Shown here: piece by piece, positions 1 to 7,909 of the stretch
Numbering within the stretch: the first letter of the stretch is position 1
Layout: every line of letters begins with the position of its first letter
DNA from: an uncultured Bacillota bacterium
GTDB lineage: Bacteria > Bacillota > Clostridia > Christensenellales > Borkfalkiaceae
Length of the DNA: 48,866 nt
NCBI GenBank assembly: GCA_949283775.1
Contig: CASDTU010000002.1
Coordinates: 1 to 48,866, forward strand
Reading direction: 5' to 3'
Translations under genes and position numbers: made by a program
Notes under the pieces: model-generated
Seen by the model: only the letters and a program-made list of their open reading frames with translations
Database searches by the model: none
What the model was told of the DNA's origin: nothing

Positions 1-688
1 TCTTTTCAATGTATACATGACAGTTTCCCGTGCCCGTTTCTATGATCGGAACCGTGGCGTTTTGCACCGCGTTCTGAATCAGCCCGGCGCTTCCTCTCGG
101 GATCAGCACATCTATGATGCCGTTCATCCTCATAAATTCCGTAGCGCCTTCCCTCGATGTATCTTCGATCAGCTGTATAAACTCCGCATTGAAGCCAGCA
201 TCCCGAATCGCGCTCTTGATGACAGAGGTGATCGCCTGATTGGAACGGATCGCATCCTTGCTTCCGCGCAATACGACCGCATTGCCGCTCTTGATCGAAA
301 GGCCGATCGCATCCGCCGTTACGTTCGGCCGCGCTTCGTAAATGATCCCCAAAACACCGAGAGGAACCCGAACGCGGCGCAGCTGTAAACCGTTATACAG
401 AGTCCTTTCTTCCAATACTTCGCCGACCGGACATTGTAACTCTATCAGCTTTTCCAGCCCGACCGCGATCCCTTCGATCCGCTTTTCGTTGAGCATCAGA
501 CGATCTACAAACTGCTCTCCGCGCGTACAGTTTTTACGGTCGATTTCATTTTCAGAAATGATATAGTCTGCCTTTTCACGCAATGCCTTCGCCGCGCACG
601 ACAGCATCCTATTCATGTCTTGTTCCGTCGCATACGCAATGGCATACGCGTTTTCTTTCGCCTTTCGGCATACTTTCGATACAGACAT
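1..688 (-). CDS. proA: Gamma-glutamyl phosphate reductase, C-terminus cut by window edge
   Basis: ProA performs the NADPH-dependent reduction of gamma-glutamyl phosphate to glutamate semialdehyde, the second step of proline synthesis, in the cytoplasm. About 229 N-terminal residues are visible and the gene runs off the left edge. Recognisable family stretches are the LGVLGIIYEARPNVTADA segment, the following GNAVVLRGSKDA, and VLIPRGSAGLI with ETGTGNCHVY near the edge. The catalytic cysteine lies in or just beyond that last segment. The ATG at 688 is preceded by GGAGGGG at good spacing. It lies just downstream of yebC on the same strand, with a short 8-bp inverted repeat (710-717 and 721-728) between them that could be an operator or weak hairpin. 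A proB partner would be expected nearby but is not visible. Confidence 0.93.
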   Translation of the reverse strand, partial: MSVSKVCRKAKENAYAIAYATEQDMNRMLSCAAKALREKADYIISENEIDRKNCTRGEQFVDRLMLNEKRIEGIAVGLEKLIELQCPVGEVLEERTLYNGLQLRRVRVPLGVLGIIYEARPNVTADAIGLSIKSGNAVVLRGSKDAIRSNQAITSVIKSAIRDAGFNAEFIQLIEDTSREGATEFMRMNGIIDVLIPRGSAGLIQNAVQNATVPIIETGTGNCHVYIEK

Positions 689-760
689 CGTTTCCCCTCC
701 GTTTTTCTATATTATGTGTGACATAATACTCTATTCAGGTGTAAAATACCGGTAAAATGC

Positions 761-1501
761 TTATTCTTCCTCTTCATCATTGGGCAAATCTACGTTATGA
801 TATACGTCCTGCACATCATCCAACTCTTCCAATTTGTCCAATAATTTGACGAACTTTTCTACGTTCTCATCGCTGAGCGTGACCTTGTTTTGCGGAATCA
901 TGCGGATATCAGCTTCCAAAAAGCTGAGCCCCTTTCCTTCCAAATACTTTCGAACCGCCGAAAAAGCAGCAGGATCCGTATAGATCTCAAACACGTCATC
1001 CAAAGTAACGACATCGTCTGCACCCGCTTCGATCGCGTATTCCGTAACGGTATCTTCATCCAGATCGACCGTGCGCTCAACGACAAGCAATCCCTTGTTG
1101 CTGAACATATAGGACACACATCCCGTGTTACCCATTTCGCCGCCGCATTTGGAGAGCGTGCTGCGCACATCCCCTGCCGTACGATTTTTATTGTCCGTCA
1201 GCGTACTGATGATCAATGCGCTGCCGCCGACTCCGTATCCCTCGTATACCAGCGTCTCATAATTTACGCTGCTGAGTTCTCCGGCGGCCTTTTTAATGCA
1301 GCGCTGAATATTGTCGTTCGGCATATTGTTTGCTTTTGCCTTTGCGATCGCGTCGGCAAGTTTGCTGTTCGTATCCGGATTCGGATTTCCCTTTGCGGCA
1401 ACAGCAATTTCTCTACCGAGTTTCGTAAAAACGCGGCCGCGCGCGGCATCTGCTTTTCCTTTTTTTGCCTGAATATTGTGCCATTTGCTATGTCCTGACA
1501 T
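761..1501 (-). CDS. yebC: YebC/PmpR (TACO1) family protein
   Basis: A full-length 246-aa member of the YebC/TACO1 family. Members have been described both as DNA-binding transcriptional regulators and as ribosome-associated factors that relieve stalling on proline-rich sequences. The N-terminus MSGHSKWHNIQAKKGKADAA is the family signature, followed by the expected three-domain layout (N-terminal helical, central and C-terminal alpha/beta domains). The C-terminus is acidic (DLPNDEEEE). The ATG at 1501 is preceded by AGGAGATAGG. It lies between the SpoU methyltransferase and proA on the same strand. Its target in this organism cannot be read from the sequence. Confidence 0.95.
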   Translation of the reverse strand: MSGHSKWHNIQAKKGKADAARGRVFTKLGREIAVAAKGNPNPDTNSKLADAIAKAKANNMPNDNIQRCIKKAAGELSSVNYETLVYEGYGVGGSALIISTLTDNKNRTAGDVRSTLSKCGGEMGNTGCVSYMFSNKGLLVVERTVDLDEDTVTEYAIEAGADDVVTLDDVFEIYTDPAAFSAVRKYLEGKGLSFLEADIRMIPQNKVTLSDENVEKFVKLLDKLEELDDVQDVYHNVDLPNDEEEE

Positions 1502-1667
1502 ATTCCTATCTCCTGTTTCTTAAATATTCTACAATTTTTTATTTTACTTTCTCCGTTCGTTTTCATCAAACAAACTTTACACCTTGCGGCAGATTTCCAT
1601 TCTGTCGTTTCCGACCGATCTTGCGCCGCACTTTTTTCTGCGCCCGAGAAACGCTCTTTTTTTGAAG

Positions 1668-2411
1668 TTATAAATTGATTTTATCCGACAGCAATTCGTA
1701 CATTAAAATGCCTGCCGAAACAGCGGCGTTTAAACTTTCACAGCTCTCGCGCATGGGGATCTTTACCGTAAATTCACACACCTTGCGGACAAAATCGGAA
1801 ACGCCATTTGCCTCGTTACCGATCACAAGGCAATATTTTGAAAGAGACTGAAAAGTACAGACATTTTCCCCCGCCATGTCGGCGCATATTTTCGGGACCC
1901 CGCTCAAAGCCGCCAAAATATCCTCAATGGCGCCTATGTGGATCCGCACAAAAAATACACCGCTCATCGCCGCGCGGATACACTTGCCCGAAAAGGGATC
2001 GGCGCATCCGTTCAGATATATATCCGTATATCCAAACGCGTTTGCCGTTCGCAGGATCGTGCCCAAATTTCCTGGATCGGAAATGCCGTCCAACAACAGG
2101 CACTTACCCTGCGGCGCATAAACCGCCGTATCCGGAATTTTTAACACTGCCAAAATGCCCTGCGGACTGACTTCTTCCGAAATTTTTTCAAACACGCTGT
2201 CCGACACCGTATAAACGGAATCTGCGGAAAAAAGCTCGCCTTTATACGACTTTGCATAAACGACCGCGCTGATTTTACAGCCGCCCGCAGAGGCCTCTTT
2301 GATCTGTTTGACCCCCTCTACAATGTATTCGCCAAATTCCCTGCGAAATTTTTTATCCCGCAGCGCTATGAGCTTTTTCACAAGCGGATTGTTTCTCGAT
2401 TCAATGACCAT
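1668..2411 (-). CDS. TrmH/SpoU-family RNA 2'-O-ribose methyltransferase
   Basis: A SPOUT-fold methyltransferase that transfers a methyl group from S-adenosylmethionine to a ribose 2'-OH of rRNA or tRNA. All three SpoU motifs are visible: motif 1 LLLDGISDPGNLGTILRTAN, motif 2 IGNEANGVS, and motif 3 IPMRESCESLNAAVSAGILM, which forms part of the trefoil knot and cofactor site. An N-terminal substrate-binding region begins MVIESRNNPLVKKLIALRDKK. I chose the ATG at 2411 because homologues begin at that point. An in-frame TTG at 2432 would add seven residues, and neither start has a strong Shine-Dalgarno. The position after rplT is typical of Clostridia, where an RlmB-like paralog often follows the infC operon. 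The exact RNA target is not determinable. Confidence 0.9.
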   Translation of the reverse strand: MVIESRNNPLVKKLIALRDKKFRREFGEYIVEGVKQIKEASAGGCKISAVVYAKSYKGELFSADSVYTVSDSVFEKISEEVSPQGILAVLKIPDTAVYAPQGKCLLLDGISDPGNLGTILRTANAFGYTDIYLNGCADPFSGKCIRAAMSGVFFVRIHIGAIEDILAALSGVPKICADMAGENVCTFQSLSKYCLVIGNEANGVSDFVRKVCEFTVKIPMRESCESLNAAVSAGILMYELLSDKINL

Positions 2412-2544
2412 ACAATTAAAATCTCTGCGCAATATTTTTCTTGGATCTCTGCGGTTCGTTCAAGATTTTTCATAAAAACGTCTTTCGCAAAATACTCCGC
2501 ATCCGAATCCCTGCGCCTATATCAAAAAAACTTAAAAATTATCT

Positions 2545-2580
2545 GAAAACAAAAAACCTTCTTAAACAAGAAGGTTTTCG
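2545..2580 (-). terminator. Intrinsic terminator after rplT
   Basis: An 11-bp perfect stem (2553-2563 pairing with 2568-2578) with a 4-base loop, followed on the minus strand by a T-rich tract. It sits directly after the rplT stop and closes the infC-rpmI-rplT operon. Confidence 0.85.
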
Positions 2581-2586
2581 TACTCT

Positions 2587-2940
2587 TTAAGCATTGGCAG
2601 CTTTTGCTTTTTCCGCCAAAGCAGCAAACGCAGCTGCATCATTGACAGCGATATCCGCCAAAACCTTTCTGTTCAGGTCGATCCCGGCAACCTTCAAACC
2701 ATGCATGAATTTGCTGTAAGAAAGTCCGTTCATACGCGCCGCTGCATTGATACGCGCAATCCATAACTGACGAAAATCTCTCTTTTTATTCTTTCTGCCG
2801 ACGTACGCATACATCAAAGACTTCATCACAGCTTCGCGTGCAATACGATACGACTTGCTCTTGGAACCAAAATATCCTTTCGATAATCTAAATATCTTTC
2901 TGCGTTTTTTGACCGCATTCACTCCTCTTTTAATACGCAT
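2587..2940 (-). CDS. rplT: 50S ribosomal protein L20
   Basis: A 117-aa L20, an early-assembly 23S rRNA-binding protein of the large subunit. In Bacillota it is also the autogenous repressor of this operon through the leader RNA. The N-terminus [20 protein letters not shown] and the central [22 protein letters not shown] region are diagnostic, and the length is normal. It is the last gene of the infC-rpmI-rplT operon, 21 bp after rpmI, and is followed by a strong terminator. The stop codon is TAA, which is useful evidence that TAA is an ordinary stop in this genome. Confidence 0.98.
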   Translation of the reverse strand: MRIKRGVNAVKKRRKIFRLSKGYFGSKSKSYRIAREAVMKSLMYAYVGRKNKKRDFRQLWIARINAAARMNGLSYSKFMHGLKVAGIDLNRKVLADIAVNDAAAFAALAEKAKAANA

Positions 2941-2961
2941 AATCCTTTCTCCTTATAAAAA

Positions 2962-3162
2962 TTATTTCTTGTAAGGAATCAAGTTCTTTACGGTCGATTC
3001 CTGCGTTTCGTTGACAAAAGCTGTCTGACGAAGATTTCTCTTTCTCTTTCTCGTCTTGTCACCTGTCTTGTGGTTTTTTCCTGACTGCGCTCTCTTGACT
3101 CTGCCGCTGCCGGTTACGTCAAAACGTTTCTTAGAGCCGCTATGCGATTTCTGTTTAGGCAT
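2962..3162 (-). CDS. rpmI: 50S ribosomal protein L35
   Basis: A 66-aa L35, a small basic protein of the large ribosomal subunit. The N-terminus MPKQKSHSGSKKRFDVTGSG, the GKNHKTGDKTRKRKRNLR segment and the C-terminal NLIPYKK are all typical of the family. It lies between infC (about 100 bp upstream) and rplT (21 bp downstream) on the same strand, the conserved bacterial order. Confidence 0.98.
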   Translation of the reverse strand: MPKQKSHSGSKKRFDVTGSGRVKRAQSGKNHKTGDKTRKRKRNLRQTAFVNETQESTVKNLIPYKK

Positions 3163-3266
3163 TTGATAGTCCCTCCGAAATTATTATTCAAAGCAAACAC
3201 GGCTTGTCCTATCCTTTCAGGATCCCGAGCCGCCGCATTCGTACTTGATTTCTCTTTTTTATTTTT

Positions 3267-3776
3267 TTACTTTGCAGGCGATAAAAGCATCGTAATGTTT
3301 CGGCCTTCATTCACAGGCTTTTTATCCATAACTGCTTTTCCGCCCAGCATATCAAAGAACTTCTGCATCACGTCAACACCCATCGACGCATGCGCATTCT
3401 GCCTGCCGCGCATACGAATGGATACCATTACTTTATTCCCCGCCTCTAAAAATTTTTGCGTCTGTCTGGACTTGACGTTCATATCGTTCGTATCGATCGT
3501 CATGCTCAATCGCACTTCTTTCACTTCGACGATCTTCTGATTTTTGCGCGATTCCTTCTCTTTCTTGCCAAGCTCAAACTTATACTTTCCGTAATCCATG
3601 ATCTTGCAAACGGGCGGAACTGCCGTAGGCGAAATTTTTACCAAGTCCAAATCGCTCTCTTCCGCAAGTTTCAATGCCGCAAACGCGCTCATGATCCCAA
3701 GCTGCGCCCCGTCTTGCCCTATTACTCTCACTTCCTGATCACGGATCTCTCCGTTCACCTGATGCTGGTCTTTAAT
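3267..3776 (-). CDS. infC: Translation initiation factor IF-3 with likely ATT start
   Basis: IF-3 binds the 30S subunit, prevents subunit joining and checks the start codon and initiator tRNA. The N-domain (VNGEIRDQEVRVIGQDGAQLG), linker and C-domain (VSIRMRGRQNAHASMGVD) are complete. A GTG at 3758 is the first ordinary start, but it has no Shine-Dalgarno and would cut the usual N-terminus. An ATT six codons earlier, at 3776, restores the family sequence IKDQHQVNGEIR and follows an AAGGATGG Shine-Dalgarno. AUU starts are well known for infC and allow IF-3 to repress its own translation. With that start the protein is 169 aa, a normal length. It is the first gene of the infC-rpmI-rplT operon. 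Confidence 0.93.
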   Translation of the reverse strand: MKDQHQVNGEIRDQEVRVIGQDGAQLGIMSAFAALKLAEESDLDLVKISPTAVPPVCKIMDYGKYKFELGKKEKESRKNQKIVEVKEVRLSMTIDTNDMNVKSRQTQKFLEAGNKVMVSIRMRGRQNAHASMGVDVMQKFFDMLGGKAVMDKKPVNEGRNITMLLSPAK

Positions 3777-3980
3777 CTTTTTATACCATCCTTTTTTAAT
3801 ATTTTCCGCTGTTTTGCGGTAAAAAAAACGGGCTGTCGAAATTACAACCCGCTTAAAGAACCATGTGTATATTGCAGTACGGCTTTGTTTTTAAAAGCGT
3901 ATGCAATCCGATTGATTTCATGATCATTTAGGCACTTGAAGCGCAATTGCCGCAAGGCGAGAAGTAACTTCTGCTTTTAC
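3777..3980 (-). promoter_or_regulatory. infC operon leader RNA (L20-leader type)
   Basis: About 200 nt of untranslated leader runs from the predicted transcription start near 3980 to the infC start and contains an internal terminator. In Bacillus-type infC operons such leaders bind L20, which promotes premature termination. The location, length and internal terminator here fit that type. I did not fold the pseudoknot, so the L20 site itself is inferred. Confidence 0.6.
3821..3852 (-). terminator. Attenuator hairpin in infC leader
   Basis: An 8-bp stem (3829-3836 pairing with 3844-3851, one G-U pair) is followed on the minus strand by eight T residues (3828-3821). It lies inside the infC leader, upstream of the start codon, so it can only act as a premature terminator or attenuator for the operon. 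Confidence 0.8.
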
Positions 3981-3986
3981 TGATAT

Positions 3987-4015
3987 AGAATAGCAAATAT
4001 TTTTCAATTTGTCAA
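3987..4015 (-). promoter_or_regulatory. Promoter of infC operon
   Basis: TTGACA at 4015-4010, a 17-bp spacer and TATTCT at 3992-3987, reading on the minus strand. This is a near-consensus sigma-A promoter placed about 210 bp before infC, which defines the long leader. Confidence 0.85.
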
Positions 4016-4185
4016 ACGTTTTTAATGTTTTATTGTAAATCTGTTTTATTTTTTATGCTTCTCTTTGTCGGATTGATAAAACATGCATATTGGTGCGGCA
4101 ACGCTTACCTTGGCAACGCAATGCAAAAGGAAAACGAAACAACGAAGCAATCCGCTTTCTTTCTGCCGAAAAAAGCCGCTTTTTA

Positions 4186-4227
4186 CTTCGCTGCGCCGAA
4201 CGATAAAAACCGTTCGGCGCAGCGAAG
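4186..4227 (-). terminator. Large perfect hairpin downstream of thrS
   Basis: A 17-bp perfect stem (4186-4202 with 4211-4227) with an 8-base loop. It lies about 190 bp after the thrS stop. Reading on the minus strand, T-rich sequence follows only after a few bases, so it may be a terminator, an RNA-stabilising element or a small repetitive palindrome. Confidence 0.45.
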
Positions 4228-4284
4228 AAGAAAAACTTCCCTCTTGAAAAGATCTTCATGCCGCTTTGCCCAAAAACAAACCGT

Positions 4285-4376
4285 ACATTCAAAGATCTTT
4301 TCAAAAGACGATCGCGCGATATTTCAAACAGATCGGATCTCATATACGCACCGACATTCAAAGACCTTTTAAAAAG
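4285..4376. repeat. Two-copy 23-bp direct repeat
   Basis: 4285-4307 and 4354-4376 match at 21 of 23 positions, with starts 69 bp apart. The surrounding sequence is more loosely similar, suggesting a decayed tandem duplication of about 69 bp. No function is evident. Confidence 0.55.
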
Positions 4377-4413
4377 TATGTCGTGCGGCAGTTTAAAGCC
4401 TTTCAGCTTTATT

Positions 4414-6321
4414 TTAAAAGACGATTTTTTCGTCGTTTTCTTTCTTGACGCGGTCCGCAAACTCCTGCAAGGCCATACTTCCGATATCGCCCTTTTCGCG
4501 CATACGCACGGCAACGGAACCCTCTTCCTTTTCTTTATCGCCGATGATCAGCATATACGGAAGTTTTTCGAGCTGTGCTTCACGGATCTTATATCCGATC
4601 TTTTCGTTGCGCGTATCGATTTCAACGCGGATCCCGTTCGCCTTTAAAGTTTCCGTCACTTCTTTCGCATAATCCATGGACTTGTCCGAAACGGGAAGTA
4701 CTTTTACCTGTACCGGCGCAAGCCATACGGGGAATTTCCCGGCATAATGTTCGATCAAAATTCCGATAAACCGCTCGATCGAACCGAAAACCACGCGGTG
4801 GATCATGATCGGACGATGTTTCTGTCCGTCTTCGCCCGTATATTCCGCTTCAAAACGCTGCGGAAGCTGAAAGTCAAGCTGGATCGTTCCGCACTGCCAT
4901 GTCCTGCCGATCGAGTCTTGCAGATGGAAGTCGATCTTCGGGCCGTAAAAGGCGCCGTCGCCTTCATTGACGACGTAATCGAGCCCCAGCTCATCCAACG
5001 CAAGCCGGAGCGCGTTGGTAGCGTTTTCCCAGTCCTCATCGCTTCCCATGCTGTCTTCCGGACGGGTGGAAAGTTCTACATGATATTTAAAACCGAACAG
5101 CGTATACACTTCGTTGATGATCCGAACAACGCCCTTGATCTCGTCCGTGATCTGCTCGGGCAGCATAAAGATGTGCGCGTCATCCTGCGTAAAACAGCGC
5201 ACGCGCATCAATCCGTGCAGCTGCCCGCTCTTTTCATGACGATGCACGAGACCGAGCTCGCCCATGCGGATCGGCAGATCCTTATAGCTGTGCGGATTCA
5301 ATTTGTATACGAGCATCCCGCCGGGACAGTTCATGGGTTTGATCGCGCAGTCTTCGCCGTCGATCTTGGTCGTATACATATTTTCTTTATAGTGTCCCCA
5401 ATGTCCGGATGTCTCCCACAGACTGCGGTTCAGGATGATCGGTGTCTGCACTTCGACATACCCTTCTTTGGTATGGATCTGGCGCCAATAATCGATCAAT
5501 ATATTCTTTAATACCATGCCCTTCGGCAGGAAAAACGGAAATCCGCGGCCTTCGTTAAGAAGAGCAAACAACCCCAATTCTTTTCCGAGTTTTACATGGT
5601 CGCGCTTTTTTGCCTCTTCCAGCATGGTAAAATACGCGTCCATCTCTTCCTTTTTGGCAAACGCGGTCCCGTAAATGCGCGTGAGCATCTTATTCTTTTC
5701 GTTGCCGCGCCAATATGCTCCCGCTATGCTCGTGAGTTTGAACGCCTTGATCTTTCCCGTCGAAGGCAAATGCGGTCCGCGGCACAGATCGGTAAACTCG
5801 CCCTGTTTGTAAAACGAGATCTCTTCCCCTTCCGGCAGATCCTTGATGAGTTCCACTTTGTACTTTTCCGAATTTTTCGTCATCAATTTTATCGCTTCGG
5901 CGCGCGGCAAAGTAAAGCGTTCGATCGGAAGATTGCTTTTGATGATTTTCTTCATCTCCGCTTCGATCTTGCCGAGATCTTCCTGCGTGATCGGCGTCTT
6001 AAAATCGATATCGTAATAGAATCCGTTATCGATCGTGGGCCCTATTGACAGTTTGCAGGTAGGATAGATCGCTTTGACTGCCTGCGCCAATACGTGCGCC
6101 GCCGTATGACGATATACCTGCAAGCCCTCTTTGTCCTTTAAGGTCACGATTTCCAGCTCGCAGTCCGCATCGATCGTGTGCGCCAAATCGACTAATTTTC
6201 CGTTTACTTTCGCGCATACTGCCGCGCGTGCAAGGCCTTCGCTGATATCCGCGGCAACCTGTTTGCAAGTTACGGGCAACTCATATTCCCTTACGTCTCC
6301 GCCCTTTAATGTTAGCTTCAT
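4414..6321 (-). CDS. thrS: Threonine--tRNA ligase
   Basis: Charges tRNA-Thr with threonine in the cytoplasm. The 635-aa length is normal. Domains in order are an N-terminal TGS domain (about 1-60), an editing domain with HTAAHVLAQAVK (about 70-220), the class II catalytic core (about 240-530) with motif 2 around RVRCFTQDDAHIF, a zinc-binding MNCPGGM cysteine and a motif 3 region PIMIHRVVFGSIERFIGILI, and a C-terminal anticodon-binding domain starting near PVWLAPVQVKVLPV. It is the only gene of its transcript. Expression is controlled by a T-box leader and promoter immediately upstream (6359-6628). A YtxC-like gene lies upstream, an arrangement also seen in Bacillus. Confidence 0.98.
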   Translation of the reverse strand: MKLTLKGGDVREYELPVTCKQVAADISEGLARAAVCAKVNGKLVDLAHTIDADCELEIVTLKDKEGLQVYRHTAAHVLAQAVKAIYPTCKLSIGPTIDNGFYYDIDFKTPITQEDLGKIEAEMKKIIKSNLPIERFTLPRAEAIKLMTKNSEKYKVELIKDLPEGEEISFYKQGEFTDLCRGPHLPSTGKIKAFKLTSIAGAYWRGNEKNKMLTRIYGTAFAKKEEMDAYFTMLEEAKKRDHVKLGKELGLFALLNEGRGFPFFLPKGMVLKNILIDYWRQIHTKEGYVEVQTPIILNRSLWETSGHWGHYKENMYTTKIDGEDCAIKPMNCPGGMLVYKLNPHSYKDLPIRMGELGLVHRHEKSGQLHGLMRVRCFTQDDAHIFMLPEQITDEIKGVVRIINEVYTLFGFKYHVELSTRPEDSMGSDEDWENATNALRLALDELGLDYVVNEGDGAFYGPKIDFHLQDSIGRTWQCGTIQLDFQLPQRFEAEYTGEDGQKHRPIMIHRVVFGSIERFIGILIEHYAGKFPVWLAPVQVKVLPVSDKSMDYAKEVTETLKANGIRVEIDTRNEKIGYKIREAQLEKLPYMLIIGDKEKEEGSVAVRMREKGDIGSMALQEFADRVKKENDEKIVF

Positions 6322-6358
6322 ACCCTTTTATCCTCCGTCTTTTTAGATACTCAAAAAT

Positions 6359-6593
6359 AAAAAAAACGTCCTTAAATCTTTCATTTAAGGACGCAAAATT
6401 CTGCGCGGTTCCACCTTAATTGCCGGCCAAACAGCCGACCGCTTTCTCCGTTTTTTCTTCAAGAAACGTAACTTTTGCGACGAAAAGCGGTTTCATCCGA
6501 TTTGTGATTGCAAAACTTCCAGCAACCGTTTCGCTCTCTGAAAATCACCCTGCACGGACTACTTGTCTTTCCCTGCTCTATGTTTGTTGTCTT
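6359..6593 (-). promoter_or_regulatory. T-box leader of thrS
   Basis: The leader carries the T-box sequence TTAAGGTGGAACCGCG (6419-6404, minus strand), which pairs with the uncharged tRNA acceptor end. A terminator follows, with an 11-bp stem at 6367-6377/6383-6393 and a T-run ending near 6359. Upstream Stem I features are visible: AGTA in the bulge, AGAGAG and GGTTGCTGGAAG in the apical part. A GATGAAACCGC segment offers ACC as the threonine specifier codon. Uncharged tRNA-Thr is expected to favour the antiterminator and so switch on thrS. Confidence 0.92.
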
Positions 6594-6599
6594 GCTTTA

Positions 6600-6628
6600 A
6601 TAATACCGCCTTTCGCTCGTTTTGTCAA
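6600..6628 (-). promoter_or_regulatory. Promoter of thrS
   Basis: TTGACA (6628-6623), a 17-bp spacer and TATTAT (6605-6600) on the minus strand, placed immediately before the T-box leader. Confidence 0.88.
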
Positions 6629-6693
6629 TGATTTTTCGCTTTAATTTCGCAATTTTTACAATTTTCCGTCCGTCTTTTCCCCTTTCGCAGGCT

Positions 6694-7413
6694 TTACTTG
6701 TTTTCCGCAAAAAAGCCGACTCTGCCGGCATAATATTTCTTTAAAAAGTCTTCCTGACGCACGGACAATTCGCCCAAACACTCGATTTTACCGGCGCCGC
6801 TCAAAACGATTTCACGAAATATATTGATTTCCGATTTTGCGTTTTCGATCAGCATTGCGCGGTGCAGTTTTTTACACCGGCTGTCATACACGTCGCTGTC
6901 TTTTAAAAAAATCTTGCCGGCGCTCCCGCCGATCAGATACTCCATAAACTCGCTGAGCCGTTCTTTTGTAAAGTACCCCGGCACACACTGTGCGACGCCT
7001 TTCCATTTATCCCGCAAGGCCTGCAACCGAAAAAGATAAAAACCGTCGATGCTATGATGCGCCATTTCTTTTAAACGGGATAAAACATATTTTTTGTCCT
7101 CCACAAAATCCGCAGCAAGTATCGCCGCAAGAAGCACTTCTCTTTCCTCCGCGCTTAGACCCGCTGGCTGAATCAACGGCATCATTTCCCTATATTTATA
7201 TCCGACACAGATAATTTCCGCAATCTTTTCTTCCACGATCTTGCGTATGCGCTCCGCTCCCTGCGATTCAAACTCACACGCCAGCAGTATACGCTGCGCG
7301 TCAAAGGATAAACTAAAACGAACGTCTTTTATCCCCGCCGATATAATCCCTTCCGATATATAGGAAATATAACTGCAATGCGTTTCCCTTTCCGATACAA
7401 TCAATTTTTCCAT
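6694..7413 (-). CDS. ytxC: YtxC-like putative sporulation protein
   Basis: A 239-aa soluble protein with no signal peptide or membrane segment. I assign it to the YtxC family mainly by position: in Bacillus ytxC lies directly upstream of thrS. The general make-up also fits, an N-terminal alpha/beta part followed by a helical middle (EREVLLAAILAADFV and KKYVLSRLKEMAHH) and a C-terminal region with conserved-looking basic residues. YtxC is a sporulation-associated protein of unknown biochemical role. The Shine-Dalgarno is weak (GGGGAGATG lies rather far upstream), so the start could be internal. The thrS promoter and T-box follow it, so thrS is not simply co-transcribed. Confidence 0.55.
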   Translation of the reverse strand: MEKLIVSERETHCSYISYISEGIISAGIKDVRFSLSFDAQRILLACEFESQGAERIRKIVEEKIAEIICVGYKYREMMPLIQPAGLSAEEREVLLAAILAADFVEDKKYVLSRLKEMAHHSIDGFYLFRLQALRDKWKGVAQCVPGYFTKERLSEFMEYLIGGSAGKIFLKDSDVYDSRCKKLHRAMLIENAKSEINIFREIVLSGAGKIECLGELSVRQEDFLKKYYAGRVGFFAENK

Positions 7414-7508
7414 ATTTTCAGTGTATGCAGCATCTCCCCGATTATTTACGGTTTTTCCCTTCTTTTTGCGCGAATCTTAAAAATATTGCGCGTTTTATGT
7501 CTTAAAAC

Positions 7509-7537
7509 TTGACTATCGGACTAAAAATTTATATAAT
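7509..7537 (+). promoter_or_regulatory. Promoter of small membrane protein gene
   Basis: TTGACT (7509-7514), a 17-bp spacer and a perfect TATAAT (7532-7537). Transcription should begin near 7544, which rules out the GTG at 7541 as the start of the downstream gene. Confidence 0.85.
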
Positions 7538-7567
7538 AAAGTGAATACTTATAAGGCGGGCTCTTTT

Positions 7568-7762
7568 ATGCCACCTCTTTGGATTGCTATCATTATCGTG
7601 TTGATTGCCCACTATTTTCTGGCAATTATCACCGTCTATTTTTTAATGAAGGACAAAGGTTTGACAAAAGCGATTATTCCCTGGAATATCGTCATTCTGC
7701 TGTTGCCCCTTCTCGGCCCCCTGTCGTATTGGGTTTACAGATCGTTTCAAAAGAAAAAATAG
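7568..7762 (+). CDS. Small two-helix membrane protein, PLDc_N-like
   Basis: A 64-aa hydrophobic protein with two predicted membrane helices (about residues 4-26 and 39-57), a charged KDKGLTK turn between them and a basic C-terminus. The layout resembles the phospholipase D N-terminal membrane domain (PLDc_N), which also exists as stand-alone small proteins of unknown role. The start at 7568 is chosen because the promoter places the transcript start after the in-frame GTG at 7541 and because AAGGCGG lies 8 bases before this ATG. leuS follows 147 bp downstream on the same strand and may be read from the same promoter. Confidence 0.7.
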   Translation: MPPLWIAIIIVLIAHYFLAIITVYFLMKDKGLTKAIIPWNIVILLLPLLGPLSYWVYRSFQKKK

Positions 7763-7909
7763 TACTCAATACTATGGCGTTTGCGCCCGCTTTTAATTTT
7801 ATGACCCGCACACCGCCGATTTATTGTTCTAAAAGAAATTACAACGCCCGATCCGGTGCGTTTCAATTTGAAATTTTAGCGCTTTATACGAGCGCGGAGG
7901 TTTAGTGTT

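Larger units (their letters stand above)
4016..4413. other. Non-coding gap between thrS and the infC promoter
   Basis: No convincing gene. It holds a 17-bp perfect hairpin (4186-4227) and two copies of a 23-bp direct repeat (4285-4307 and 4354-4376). The open frames here have no ribosome-binding site or family resemblance. Confidence 0.6.

Noticed and set aside
710-728. 8-bp inverted repeat before proA as an operator
   Set aside because: Too short and AT-rich to claim; mentioned only under proA.
7763-7909. T-box or separate promoter before leuS
   Set aside because: No T-box core and no convincing -35/-10 pair; leuS may be read from the upstream promoter.
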